From Symsagittifera roscoffensis (taxonomy: Eukaryota > Xenacoelomorpha > Acoela > Convolutidae), in assembly GCF_963678635.1 (NCBI RefSeq), contig NC_087069.1, forward strand, positions 26,772,303-26,836,302: a stretch of DNA of 64,000 nucleotides, in the 5' to 3' direction. Below are positions 37,423 to 48,715 of the stretch, in pieces. The position numbers and the translations under genes are program-made. Numbering within the stretch: position 1 is the first letter of the stretch; each line of letters begins with the position of its first letter. The notes beneath the pieces are model-generated. The model was given only the letters and a program-made list of their open reading frames with translations. It did no database searches and had not been told where the DNA came from.

Positions 37423-40137
37423 GTGAATTATCCTGCTGAGAGCCGCATGAGTTTAAGTGCTCGTGGCCTGCAGGATAATGACCGCCGTAGTTTTGCCCCC
37501 ACCGATGCTGAGATGGATACTCAGAAAAAAAAAACTTGGAAATTAGTTTTGAATTATCTGAAGTATTCAAATAAATTAAACAACAATTTCCATCGATTGA
37601 AGTTTTTACGGAAATGTCAAAGCAATGACATAATACCAGATTTTTTGAGATTTCGGGTGCCAGAAAATGGGGTTTTTTCGGACCAAGCGGTGCATAGCTT
37701 TCAATTAAAACTCCTAAGAACAGAGATAAATCAGGCAAGGTCAGAAGAGAAGAAGATAGACGATGATCTAGCTAAGGCAAGAGAGGTAGTGCGGAGAGGG
37801 ATAGATGAACAATGGTGGCCCTCAATAGCATTTTATCTAAAGCTCCAGGCTAGAATTGCTATCCATGACATCAAGGATAGACATGAAAAGAAGTTAAAAA
37901 AGCTAGCAGAGCGGCAGGACAGACCGTTAATGAAAGTGAATGACAAATCGGTCAGAGCACTAGATGGCATTGAGCTACCCAAGTGGGTTCATGAAGTGTT
38001 AGGTTTTGGCCCAAAGCACCCGGTGAGGGATCGTTTCAATGAACTTCACTTTCTTGCGGACATTGATAATTTTTTATCTGAGCTTAAATCGCAAAAGGTA
38101 CCAGGTGAAAAATTATGTGAAATTGAAGCTGCTGCAAAATCATACGCTAAACGTGTGCGGCAAACACCGTCGGATAGAGGGATTGAGAAAGCCAGGAAGT
38201 ATTTGAAGGACAATGGTCTCTTGGCAGTCCCATTCGATAAAGGTGTTGGCTTCTGTGTAATGAAGAAAACGACATATGAGGCTAAGCTAACTGAGCTGCT
38301 GCAATCGGAACAATTTAGCGAAAAACCAGGTTTAACTGATAGTGTTGTTATGAAAATTGAGAAAGACATCAACAAAGAACTGTTGGCCATGAAAAAGAAA
38401 GATGAGATCGATGAGGCACTGTATAGTAGGCTTAGGTCCACGGGAGGGCAGCCAGCTCGATTATATGGATTGGCTAAAGTACATAAGAAAGGAACCCCTC
38501 TCCGTCCCGTACTGTTTCTGCCAGGGAGCTCATATGAACATCTAAATAAAACTTTGGCCAAATTTTTTGACAACATTGAGGGGGCAAACATTGAGACAAA
38601 CACACAAATGGCTCGGGATATCATAGAGAACATAGATCTAGACTATAATGAGCGTATTATCTCCCTGGATGTCAAAAGTTTGTACACGAATGTCCCACTA
38701 AAGGAGGCAATAGATATAGCACTGAGGAAACTGTACGAACAAACTAGTCCTCCTAAACTGGCACGCGGAACTATGAAGAAATTGTTGAACATGGCTGTAA
38801 GTAAGGTGCACTTCAAATGCAATGGTTTATGGTACGTACAAAAGGATGGGTTGGCAATGGGTGCATCCCTTGCTGTCATTCTTGCCAATTTATGGCTAAA
38901 GGAGTACGAATATGCATTAATGAAGGAAGTACCTGCGTTGACACAGCTAAATGAAAACCGGAATGGCCTATGCCCTGATTGCGAGCGGAGGGTAACATAC
39001 AGAAGTAAGGGGATCGAATGCGGAGCTTGTTTAAATCGGTACCATTTAAAGTGTAGTAATGTATCCGACAAAGAATATGAGCAAATCTCAGAAATGGTTT
39101 GGTATTGTAAGAGATGTAAAGAGCAGCGAGATCAAGAAAAACCAACAGAAAATGTCAAAGCGTTCCTAAGATATGTAGATGATATAGTGAGGACGGTAAA
39201 GGGGGATCCAGATATAGTGTTAAAAGCAGCTAATGAGCTCCACCCCAACTTACAATTCACTATCGAAAATCCGGATTCGAACGGAGACTTAGCCTTTCTA
39301 GATTTGAACATTAATGTGGACTCACGAAAAAAGGTAACATGTGGATGGTATCAAAAACCAACGGATACTGGGACTATCCTTAACTTCAGAAGCTGCGCTC
39401 CATTGCAATATAAACGCAATGTAGTTGAGGGTACTGTTCATCGGATTTTTAGAAGTACATCAACATGGGAAAACTTTGACAAGGCAATGAAGATTAATAA
39501 AGAACAGTGGGTGGATAATCAATACCCTGAAAAATGGTCAGATGGTGTCGTATTAAGAACGTTGAATAAGATCATCGACCGAAAAACTGACACACGAACA
39601 ACGGTAACATCAGTCAAGGAAGATCCTTTAAAGGTCAGTGCACCCATTATAACATTACAATACCGGGGTAATGCATCGGAGTGGTTTGCTGCCAAACTGC
39701 GTCAAAACGCCGGAGCCCAAGTGATATTTACTACGAGAAAGCTCAAGACTTGCCTACCGTCCCTTAAAGCTCCCTTTGCGAAAGATTTGAAATCCGGAGT
39801 GGTCTAAAAGCTCACATGTAGTGGATGTAATTCCACCTATGTTGGACAAACGGTCCGGTATTTGACCACGCGGATTGAAGAGCATCACAAGGAAGGTTCG
39901 CCAGTAGGGCAACATTTGAGAGAATGTGACAGGGATGGTAAGAGCGCTGAGCTTAAGTCTGAGATTATAGATCAATCAAGTAACATACAGAAACTCCTCA
40001 CTCTGGAGGCCTTACATATTTGGAAAGAACGCCCCAGAATTAACACGCGCGAGGAGTTCAGGAGCAGGGAGCTGACTAATCGTCCCAATAATGTCGTTAA
40101 TCGCTTAAAACCGTCAATTCGGAAGGTTCTCTGTTAA
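37423..40137 (+). pseudogene. Penelope-like element: RT with inserted zinc finger, and GIY-YIG endonuclease
   Basis: About 905 codons with one stop, TAA at 39805-39807. N-terminal region with coiled coil (~100-190). PLE RT: KGVGFCVMKK, LYGLAKVHKKGTPLRPV, SLDVKSLYTNVP (motif A), DGLAMGASL (motif B), FLRYVDDIVRT (motif C) and LAFLDLNI. Between motifs B and C, residues ~514-570 form a PHD-like finger: CPDCERR, ECGACLNRYHLKC, YCKRCKE. After the TAA the frame continues as GIY-YIG endonuclease (KLTCSGCNSTYVGQT ... REC ... GRPR-like end). The TAA sits in the GIY motif. PLEs use RT plus endonuclease for target-primed insertion. This copy is nearly intact. Confidence 0.88.
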
Positions 40138-40189
40138 TAACTCGAATATGCTGAATCTGTATTTTGGTCCATTCTGGTCGAATGTCACA

Positions 40190-40313
40190 ATTACTCTGAA
40201 GTCAACTTATGTTTCTGTGCTTTTATATGCAACTGGACATTGTAACCCGGTGCAGAAAGTCAGCTCACCCGTCAAGTGATGGGTTCAAACTCTTGTGTAA
40301 AACACAGAAGCCT

Positions 40314-40354
<41 letters not shown>

Positions 40355-40833
40355 GATGAAAAATCAGTCCCATGGGTCCCTAAATAAAGTAGTCGCATTA
40401 GTCCCGAATCTTTTCCATCATTCAAAAGACTTAATAAGCCAAGTCCCGGTTTAAGGTCGTTGGTGGGCGCTTTGCGGCGATAACCGGCTCTAAATTTCGT
40501 ATAGAGTCCTACCCTCTGTTGGCAAGCTTGCAACACGGTGGCGCGGCTGCGGGGGTGACTATTCTGCAGCTTTAGTTTATGCTTTGAACAGTAAACAATC
40601 AATCCATAAATTCGTTGGCTCAAGTTTCAACCAATCAGAATGCAAGAAGATAAGTTTGGGACTTCTGCGACTGATTTTTTTGGGAGCTATGAATATTGGG
40701 ACCTATGAGAAGTCACCCTGCTAGCTTTAAATGCTTTGTTTAAAGTGTCTTCTCCGTGCTTAAAGTAAATTGGAATAAACAAAGATTTTATTTAAGATTG
40801 AAATGAATTGTTAAATGGGGCTTATTATCTCAC
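40190..40833. other. Region between element A and the host gene
   Basis: Host flank and presumed 5' UTR/promoter area of the ORP1-like gene. Contains a B-box-like GGGTTCAAACTC near 40280 and the CT run. No core promoter could be recognised with certainty. Confidence 0.4.
40317..40352 (+). repeat. (CT)18 microsatellite
   Basis: 36 bp of perfect CT dinucleotide. It lies about 480 bp upstream of the likely start codon of the host gene. Confidence 0.97.
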
Positions 40834-41334
40834 ATGACAAGTATTTATTTTCAAAGCACATGTCAAGAGTTTTTGGCGGCTGCTCGTCAAGGAAATGTCG
40901 AGGAAGCGGAAAAGGCGTTAGATGAAATCCCGAAATCCAAATGGAACCATGTGATCAACCTTCCAGGCGACACGAAGACAACAAAAAGTTGGAGCGCTCT
41001 CCAGCTTTCTAGCTATTTCGGTCATATGAAAATGGTGAAATTCCTAATTTCTCACGGTGCAGAAATTGATTATCAAAATGATAAGGCGAATACAGCTTTA
41101 CATTTGGCTGCTTTTACCAAGAGAAGTGAGATAGTATTGGAGCTCCTTACTTCTGGGGCCAGTGTGCAAATTGTCAATAACGAAGGCAAAACTCCAAAAC
41201 TGATGGCAGACAACATGGATGAATCATATAAACTAATTCAACAAGCCGAAAAATGTTTCATGATTGGTCAACAGGAGAAATTGTTCAAAGCTGTGAGAGA
41301 AAACAACGCCGACAAAATTATTGATATTCTAAAC
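40834..41334 (+). CDS. OSBPL1A: ORP1-like gene exon 1
   Basis: 167 codons, ankyrin repeats 1-2 and the start of the next pair. Donor AAAC|GTGCGT, phase 0. A splice acceptor at tttcaaag (40847-40854) is an alternative start of the exon. Confidence 0.75.
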
Positions 41335-44300
41335 GTGCGTATTTTATTTACCTCATAATATTGTTCGTAAAGGGTAGCCTAAGTTGAATTGTAACTTGTG
41401 TGCTAGGGTGAATTTCCACCTTCAATCAACTGTAAAGATATCAGCGGCAATACCCCTCTACATATAGCGGCCAATCTGAATAAAAACGAAGCAGCTGTTA
41501 TCCTTCTACAAAATGGTGCTAACCCGGCAGCTGTTAACAATTACAACTTGAAACCCAATGACTTGACTATGCGTCATTCTATGAAGCGGCTTCTTGGACT
41601 GAAACCGGTGCAAAAAGTAGTCAAAGATGTACAGAGGTTCGAGGGGGAAGTTTTAAAGAAAGGCATGTTCCTGGTGAAAAGATATTGGGTTGTACTCAGT
41701 CGAGGAATTGCTGCTTTCTATAACAGAAAGGAAGATTCAGCCAATAGCTTAAATCGGAAGGTAATAGTTGTTTTGATCCTACTTATAAGCTTTCAATTAT
41801 ATTTATACCAAGTTCTTCTAAGAAGTTTTGGTAACCATAGATTGGTTTGTGGTTTTGCAGTACGTGACGGTTGGTAGTGATAAGTTTTTTATTTGGAAGC
41901 AAGTAAAAGTTTTCGAAATTTCTAGATATCAAAAAGTAATTCAATCCTCTATGAGTTAAAATGTGTAGTTAAAATATGGTTTAAATTTTTTAAGGGATAC
42001 ATCTTTCTGCGCGGAGCATCAGTCAAAATAGACTCGCCTAACTACAATCTGCTTGTGATTAAACTTCAAGACAGAAGTAAGCAATATTGGAGCATATCAA
42101 GTGGAGTTGACCGCACAGCAGATACAGCGCTAAGGCAGAAATGGCTGACAGCTTTGCAAATCCACATTGACTATGCAGGCAGGATGTATCACAAGGCATC
42201 GGAGTTTGATGCTGCGAGCTATGCTGCATATCAGAAGAAAGGGTCGAAGCCGAAGCTGAATTGGACAGTGGGAGCAAATGAAAAAGTGTTTCCGATCAGT
42301 TAGTTTTCATAGTCGAATAATAATTTTAAGAGATACTTTCTCTTGTGTTTTTGGTTCAAGTGTAAGCTATCGCTGTGTCCGATTGAAACTAGTGTGATCT
42401 TAGCTTGTTTTTGCACTAACGTGTTTATGATCTAAAAATTAGTTTTGGTCTTAAATGCATGTTTCTAAGATATATCAAAAGTTATCAATCTAAATCGTGT
42501 CAATGAACGTAGTGAAGACGCTTATATAGGACGTCATATTGTTTCGCTTTTTTCACAGTGAAAATCTTAAAATTTGCTCACGCTCAAAATTGATTTTTCG
42601 CTGATCGACGTTTGATTTCTTTTTTAATCTTTTTTATATTTAAAAGCGGGCTTCACTATCTCGCCACGTTTAAGCTTTTTCAACTTATTATTTTTGCATG
42701 TTTAACGAAAGAACTTTAATGTTTAACTTTAATCTATACCGTATATTGCAATGATTAAGATTTTTTTTTCGAGTTTCCAGTTGGAAATCAGTGTTTGCTT
42801 TGCCCATTCGGGTGTAGTTGGGTGTTGTCAGAGTGCTCATAACGATTGCGAATCTTGCCTACAAATATGACTGCTCAAATCCTTTAGTTTCGAGATATGA
42901 CGTGTTTTATGATTTACTTTTATTTTTTCAGAAAACTTGGGTTTAAAAAAATTCAATGAAGTTGAGTTTCTCAACCTTGTAGTTGGGCACTGTGAGGGTA
43001 CTCTTAGAAGTTCCAAATTGCAAATCTTGCGTCCAAATGCGACTGCTCAAATGCTCTCAGTTTCCGAGATGTGACGTTTGGATCTTTTTTTGAAAAATAG
43101 TTCCAAGCAGTGAGATATAAAAAAACTTCACAAAATTTGAAGTTCCCATCTCTATAAGGAGGCTCTGTCAGGCTACTCCAAGGAGTTGCAAATTTTTCTT
43201 TTAATTTATTTTTTTTTCAAAACGTGAAATTCTTGACCCTGTAGTTGAGCGCTGTCAGGGTTTTCTCTGGGTTGCGAATCCTGCCTCCAAATATGACTGC
43301 TCAAATCTTTGTCGTTGCACCGTTTATGACGTTTTTCATGAGTTTTTCAGAAAAATTGAAAATTAATTTTTTTTGCAAAAATTGAAATTCCCAACGCTGC
43401 AGTTGGTTACTGTAGAGTACTCTCAAGAGTTGCAAATCTTGTGCTCAAATGCGACTGCTTATTTGCTTTTAACTTCCGAGATGAGACATTTCCCAATTCA
43501 TTTTAAAACTTTTCAAATAACTTACATTTTTCGAAATTTGAATTAAAAAAGTTTGAATGAAAATTAGCTTTACAAAATTTGAAACGGGGAGTGTCAGAGT
43601 ACACTCAAAGAATACAGATCTTGTTCGAATATATGCGTTTTTTTTTGAATTGTTTAAAGTTCGAAGCACCGCATGTGCGTTGCATGCTAGTTTCAATTTA
43701 TTTCTTTCGTTAAAATGAAGGCGAACTCCATTATCAAACAGCGAAAGTGTTAAATTCACAAAAAAAATGATCGAATTCTAATTCGAAATAGGATTTAGTT
43801 TTCAGTTTTCCCAGAGGAATGTAAAAATTACCTTTAGATTCTGTTTTATCAAATTGTGTTAATTTTTCAAAAAAAAATGTCACTCATAAATTGTACTCAA
43901 TATTCCAAGTGCTTAAGAGCTTTTTTTGTTCGACTCTTTTCAATTCTTTTCCAACTGCCTGTTGACCATGTTTACTTCTGGTACAAGTATGATACTTTCG
44001 TGAATTTCTCTTCTCTCTTTCTGACCAATGGTCTAATTGTTCTGGTGATTCTTGTTCAGGTAGTGTTCGGGACTCACTTCTCAGTTCACAATCTCTAGTC
44101 AAGATGCTGTCCTCCCAAGTGTCTGAGGTAGTAGCCACAGCAGCTGCTCTGGAAATGAACTGTGAGAAACACCCTCCGGTAAATCCGGACTCCCCAGTGA
44201 TGATTCCAGAACTGGAGGAGTTGATTGAATGTGACATATCATCTGGGATGCAGAGCAACCTTTCCAATGGGTGAATTTTTTTTTCGAAATCGAAAGTTGT

Positions 44301-45154
44301 TTTGAAATAAACGCTTACAGAGATCAAGAGTGATAATCGTTGGAGTCCAAGGCTTCATATGTAAATACTTTTTATAATACAAGCAAATAAGCTTTGGAAG
44401 ACAAGATTTTTAGTCACAAACTAGATCCAGTGTTTTATTAAGCGTCGCTGATTTCAGTAATTTTTTTCAGGTTTTTTTTTCAGTCTCAAGTATACTTTTT
44501 CGCGGTTTGGCTTTTGATTTTTTTTTAAGTTCAGCTCATTTCATTCGTTAAAAAGGCCAACAGCGGAAGTGTAAAGGTCACCAAAAACATGATCGGCTTC
44601 TAATTTTGAAAATGGATTCAATTATCAGATTTCCCAGCGATACAGAAATTTTACCGATTGTTCTAAATTTCTCAAATTGGGTTAATTTAATTTTAAAAAA
44701 ATGTTTTCATAAATTGTTCTAGAAATTCAAAGCGCTTTAAGGCCATGTATTTTTTTTCTTGGAAATTCGTAAGTTGAGATTTTCAAAAACAAGTCAGTAA
44801 TTTTTTTCTGTTTACTTGCGTTCATTGACTCTTTTCCAACTTTTCTTTAATGTCTTTGAAAGCATCATCGAATGAAACAATTCTCAAGGTAATTTTTAAA
44901 AACTTGCAGATACACTACGTACTCCACTTCGACTAGTCCGGGACCGAGTCACATTCTCAACCACGGATCCGGCCTGGATTCGATCCCTGAACCTGCAGTG
45001 TGCAATGGGAGACTAAAGAAGAACAGAGGCCTGACTTGTGAGAGTGTGAATCTGTTGCGCCAGTTGGGAGATGTGAGTGAGATGAGTAGGAAGGTGGTGG
45101 CTAGTTTGGAGCAGTGCATGTTGGTCATGTACCAACAGGAGGAATACAGATTAG
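40834..45154 (+). CDS. OSBPL1A: 5' half of an oxysterol-binding-protein-related protein 1 gene (ankyrin + PH)
   Basis: Five exons, 40834-41334, 41407-41760, 41995-42298, 44060-44270 and 44910-45154, joined by GT..AG introns with matching phases (0, 0, 1, 2), giving 538 codons. Residues 1-~240 form ankyrin repeats (WSALQLSSYFGHMKMVKFL, TALHLAAF, NTPLHIAAN). Residues ~255-370 form a PH domain (RFEGEVLKKGMF, RYWVVLS, QKWLTALQIHI). Exon 5 holds a helical segment. Order and length match vertebrate ORP1L, a late-endosomal sterol sensor linking ER contacts and motor proteins; ankyrin repeats bind Rab7 there. The lipid-binding ORD exons and FFAT motif lie beyond the window. Start ATG chosen because ankyrin homology begins ~10 residues later. 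Confidence 0.85.
41407..41760 (+). CDS. OSBPL1A: ORP1-like gene exon 2
   Basis: 118 codons, acceptor tgctag, donor AAG|GTAATA. Finishes the ankyrin region (GNTPLHIAANLNKNEAAVIL) and starts the PH domain. Confidence 0.82.
41995..42298 (+). CDS. OSBPL1A: ORP1-like gene exon 3
   Basis: 304 bp, acceptor tttttaag, donor ATCA|GTTAGT, phase 1. Second half of the PH domain with the C-terminal helix tryptophan (RQKWLTAL). Confidence 0.8.
42501..42640 (+). repeat. Dispersed AT-rich repeat family R, partial copy
   Basis: Starts AATGAACGTAGTGAAGACGC, then TTATATAGG, and runs to TTGATTTTTCGC. Same family as the copies at 45784, 46978, 62616 and 63270. Confidence 0.7.
42822..43640 (+). repeat. Degenerate tandem repeat in intron 3 of the ORP1-like gene
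   Basis: Five to six units of about 85-185 bp, starting near 42822, 42983, 43165, 43249, 43404 and 43588. Each has CTGTCAGRGTACTC, then GTTGCAAATCTTG, ATGCGACTGCTCAAAT and GAGATRTGACGTTT. Units are 60-75 percent alike by eye. No coding. Confidence 0.65.
43690..43960 (+). repeat. Repeat family R, internal part
   Basis: Contains GGCGAACTCCATTATCAAAC, TGATCGAATTCTAATTCGAA and CATAAATTGTACT, matching the interior of copies at 44480, 45900, 47110 and 62740. Confidence 0.6.
44060..44270 (+). CDS. OSBPL1A: ORP1-like gene exon 4
   Basis: 211 bp, acceptor cttgttcag, donor AATGG|GTGAAT, phase 2. Linker rich in Ser and acids (PELEELIECDISSG). The join to exon 3 gives PISSVRDSLLSSQ. Confidence 0.7.
44460..44870 (+). 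repeat. Repeat family R copy in intron 4
   Basis: Interior and 3' part of the family (CATGATCGGCTTCTAATTT, ATTTCCCAGCGATACAG, ATAAATTGTTCTAGAAATTC, AGGCCATGTATTTTTTT). The 5' end is missing or diverged. Confidence 0.65.
44910..45154 (+). CDS. OSBPL1A: ORP1-like gene exon 5
   Basis: 245 bp, acceptor aacttgcag, donor TTAG|GTGAGA, phase 1. Encodes a Ser/Thr/Pro linker and a helix (SVNLLRQLGDVSEMSRKVVA) resembling the coiled-coil part of ORP1L after the PH domain. Confidence 0.78.
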
Positions 45155-45783
45155 GTGAGATAAAATACATTGTTAATACCTAATTGCTGCCACTGTCAAT
45201 TTCGTTCAGTGAGTCTCAACGAAGTTAGTTAACGGCTCAATTTGACGTCGGAAATCAAATTTTCATTCATTTTCCTCATTTTTGTAGAAACTATGTTAAA
45301 AATCTAATTAACCTAAAAAGCATCGTTTTTTGACCGATTAAATGTTTGTTGTTTTAGCCTCCTAGTCTCTTAACGCAAATTGGTTCGTTTGTTTTGTTTT
45401 GCTTGTCCAGTGTTGTTGTCCCTCAACAGAACAGGTAGGGCAGGGCATTGACTCGAGATACTTAGCTTCGTTTTTACACTGGGCTTCGTCCTAATTGTTT
45501 CCGCATTTTTTTGTTGTGCTTTTTTGTTGCGAGGACGTACTCTTCCGTTATGCATATGATTTCTTGAAGAGAGCTTAGATCTCCTGCGCATACATGTTAA
45601 ATAAGCTGAAGATGTTCAGGTAAGCGAAAGGGGTTAGTCCATTTACCGATATTCACGTGTGTTGGTCTGCCAGTTCAGTCGAATAAATTGCTTACGTATT
45701 TCGGCCTTATATTTACTCTGCCGAATTAGCAAGCGTTATCCAACCTGAATATAGACTTTTTGGGTTAACGACTAGTTAAGAGT

Positions 45784-46200
45784 AATGAACGTAGTGAAGT
45801 CTCTTATATAGGTCTTGCTGATTTTTTGTTTGTTTTTTTTTCCAAGAAAAATTCTTAAAATTTTAATGCACTTAGGTATATATGCACACGTTGAGTTCAA
45901 ATGAAATTCATCTGCTGAAGGTGACGTAAATAGCACTCTCCAAATGCGAACATCGAAATGGCGCAAAAAACGTGAACGATTTCTAATTTCGAAAATGGAA
46001 TTTAATTTAAAAATTTCCAGCGGAATAAAAACTTTACCTATTGATCCAGTTTTCTCAAGTTAGGTTCATGTTATCAAAAAAGCTCCAAGCATAAATTGTT
46101 CTAGTACCTCCAAGGGCATCTATTTTTTCTTTGAAATTCAAAGTTGAGATTTTTTTCAAGAAAATCAGTGTTCTATGTTCAAGAAAGTCGATTGGCTATG
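45784..46200 (+). repeat. Repeat family R copy with upstream stem-loop
   Basis: Begins AATGAACGTAGTGAAGTCTC and runs to about 46200. Preceded at 45725-45780 by the GCAAGCGTTAT...AACGACTAGTT module. Confidence 0.7.
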
Positions 46201-46261
46201 TTTTAACAGAATCGATTGAACCACTTTACCTTTAGTTCAAATGGAATCAAAAGTCAAACGT

Positions 46262-46348
46262 TACTTTGTACCTGTGGCGAAGAGCTAACGCACTTGTCTT
46301 TGAACACAAAGGTCAATAGCTTGAGTCCGGCCGGGACCTGTTTTTTTT
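46262..46348 (+). repeat. tRNA-derived SINE-like piece
   Basis: A-box-like GGCGAAGAGCTAACGCACTT and B-box-like TTGAGTCC, followed by GGCCGGGACCTG and a T-run (Pol III terminator). The same 3' half recurs at 46456-46492. Too degenerate for a working tRNA. Confidence 0.55.
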
Positions 46349-46891
46349 GTCTGTTTGTCTGCTTTTTTGGGCTTTGTTGCCGCAGCACGAAATTTGCCTA
46401 AGGTTTAGGCATTTTTTGCTCAAGTTAAAAACCTTTTAGTGCAAAGTAAAACTTTCAGAAGTTCGATACCAGTCGGGACCTGTTTTTGTTTGTGGAAACT
46501 GAAATTTTTCGACTCTTTTAGACTTTCGTGTCTTCTAAATTTTTTAGGCTGAGGTCCCGCAGAAAGGTTCTGTTTCTTTTTGGCATTTTGAAAGCTCTTT
46601 AAAGTTTCCAATGATACAAGTATTTTTTTCCAGAAATGTTACGTCCTTTTTGCAATTTTATAACGTTTTGACAAATAATTTTTTTGAAGTTTTTTTTTCA
46701 ATTTTTGATTTGTCTTTTCATTTGCTGGTAATCATTGTCATTCTTTTTTGTAGTGCAAATGATAACGCTTGCGATAAGCAAGCATTATCAAACTGAAATA
46801 TAGGTTTTTTTCTAGTTAACAACTAGTTTAACAGAATTACTTGAATAATTTGATAGCTTGCTTTATCGAAGGAAATTTCCATGAAAATGTG

Positions 46892-46964
46892 GGTCCAGTA
46901 GTGTGGTGGTAAGGAGCGGGGCTATGTCGCGAACGATCAAGGGTGCGAATCCGATACCATGCCA
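46892..46964 (+). repeat. tRNA-derived SINE-like head
   Basis: A-box-like TAGTGTGGTGGTAAGGAGC, B-box-like GGTGCGAATCCG, ending GCCAG then TTTTT. It is followed 13 bp later by a copy of repeat R, so the two may form one composite element. Confidence 0.55.
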
Positions 46965-46977
46965 GTTTTTCTAATTC

Positions 46978-47420
46978 GTTGAACGTTGTTTAGACTCTTA
47001 TATAGGTCGCGATGATTTGTTTTTCATTTTCAGTAAAAGTCTTAAAATTTGTTCAGGCTCAAATTTACTTTTTCGCGGTTTGACTTGTCATGTTTTTAAG
47101 TTAAGTTCATTTCCTTTGCTAAAAGGAAGGCAAACTCCACTATCAAATGTAAAAATCACGAAAATTGTGGTCGACTTCTAATGATGAAATTGAATTTAAT
47201 TATCAGATTTCCTAGCGGAATAAAAACTTTACCCAATGATCCAGGTTTCTCAAATTGGAATAGCTCTATCGAAAAGTGCTTTTACAAATTGTTCTATAAA
47301 TTCTAAGAAGTTTAAGGCCATCTATTTTTTTCTTCGAAAATTGAGATTTTTTCAAAACAAGTGTTTCTTTTGTTGCGTTCATTTCTCTTTTCCAACTTTC
47401 AGTTGGCTATGTTCATTATA
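46978..47420 (+). repeat. Repeat family R, long copy
   Basis: Starts TTGAACGTTGTTTAGACTCT, with TATATAGGTCGCGATGATTTG, GGCAAACTCCACTATCAAA, TGGTCGACTTCTAAT, CCTAGCGGAATAAAAACTTT and GTTTAAGGCCATCTATTTTT. The most complete copy with the 62616 one. Confidence 0.75.
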
Positions 47421-48715
47421 GTGTTGTTCATTGTGTTTGTAGGGGACTTGAAACTTTGTAACAAAATCAACTTTTTTCGGCTCAACTGGTGTCTGCTCAA
47501 AAATTGTCGGCTGTGTTTCCACTTGTCAGTTTGTTCCGTTGCTAATTTGATATTCAAATGTTTTGCTTGGCATGTTTGCCTAGATTGAAATTTTATCGAG
47601 AAATACGAAAATTTCAGTAGACCTAATTTTATTAGACCTTGAGAAATACGAAAAGCTTAGTAGACCGAGTTTTTCAACAATTTTTGTTTTTTGTACGTCT
47701 AATGTTTTTTTATGTTTGTGTTGTATCGCAAGTGATGCGAAGCTCTGCGTTGCCTCTGTGGTCGAAGCTCCGTTTATTAGCCTCTTGTGGATCAATACGG
47801 TTTAAATAACTGTTCAGGATTGGTGTTAACTCCATGATTAGTTATCTCCAAAAGTTTACTGGGAGGTTTTCAGTATTACCTCTCGCAGCTTTAGTGTTCA
47901 TATGTAAGGTCATTTCTGTATTGACTCAAGTTTAGAAGTGAATCAGTCTTGTCTTTTGAAGGGGCATGCTTAGGCTGGTTTCTTTTTGTTTGCAGTGATC
48001 GGTGTCTTGCAAAGTTGCTGTAGTTGTTGCTTCCTCTGCAATTATTGCAACAGCGTCTCGGTTTGAAATCTCTGGTTGTCGGACAATTTTCTTGTGATGT
48101 GGTCTTTTTGTGCTGCTCTTGTTCTTCGTACCTTAAATTATAATGTTGCCCGTATATTTTATTTCTGTTCTTTAACCAACCGAGCTTGCGAGCCTTGTGG
48201 TACCTTAAGGTTCATTTTTTTTTCCAATTCAAATTGCATAAAATGTGGTTAATTTTTTCAAACTTTTTTGCTTCACAAGTTCGCATGTGATCTCCACTTT
48301 ATCAGTCGCTAGTGTTAAGATTTGTCAGTCAGCGCAACAGTTGTGTTGGGCAGTATCGGTTGGGTTGCCGCAGACGTCATTTGGTGTTGTTTTTTTTTTA
48401 GCCCAAGGGGGCCCGTCCGGCATTCTCAAACCGAGTACCAGAAACGTCGCTACTGCGGTCGGACGAAGCGACATGTCTCTTGGGGTTAAAAAAGTGGTGA
48501 TCTGGGAACAGTTAAAAAGTTAAAGAGTGGCTAGGGGGCCGCAGAATTGGCGCCTTCATGTGGTGGAGCCGACAGGCTGTCTATACAGCCACAAATGGCA
48601 CTACCTTACCCTTTTTGTTTTTAAAGCTATTTCTTGGAGTTTTGCCGCTTGTGTTTGCCAAGTACAGCTTTGTCTCCGTATTGATTCTAAAGTTCCACGG
48701 TCTGGACAATCTGGT
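47421..48715. other. Intron 5 sequence left of element C
   Basis: T-rich, no exon or repeat that I can place. Small open frames look random. Confidence 0.4.

Larger units (their letters stand above)
1336..40189 (-). mobile_element. Element A: giant Ty3/gypsy retrotransposon, interrupted by element B and a PLE
   Basis: A minus-strand LTR retrotransposon. The 3' LTR is 1336-2182. The 5' LTR is split: 19864-20125, then element B, then 36721-40189. A primer-binding site (19849-19863) abuts the 5' LTR, and a polypurine tract (2185-2194) lies 2 bp from the 3' LTR. In minus-strand order it encodes gag-like ORFs, aspartic protease, RT-RNase H, a linker ORF, integrase and several further ORFs. Without B and the 5' LTR insert it is about 18.5 kb, very large for Ty3/gypsy. 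Many frames are broken, so it is an inactive copy. No clean target duplication is visible: flanks read aaaac on the left and attac on the right. Confidence 0.88.
36721..40189 (-). repeat. 5' LTR of element A, outer part, containing a PLE
   Basis: 36721-36920 continues A's LTR (match to 1574-1771) and 40073-40189 is its outer end (match to 2066-2182). Between them lie 3.15 kb of PLE and unknown sequence in place of the 294 bp (1772-2065) of the other LTR. At the outer end both LTR copies stop at GTCACA; here it is followed by attac and the host flank. Confidence 0.75.

Noticed and set aside
1331-40194. Target-site duplication of element A (aaaac / attac)
   Set aside because: Only three of five bases agree; not convincing.
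43884-44327. 147-codon minus-strand ORF
   Set aside because: It overlaps exon 4 of the ORP1-like gene, whose phase and splice sites fit on the plus strand.
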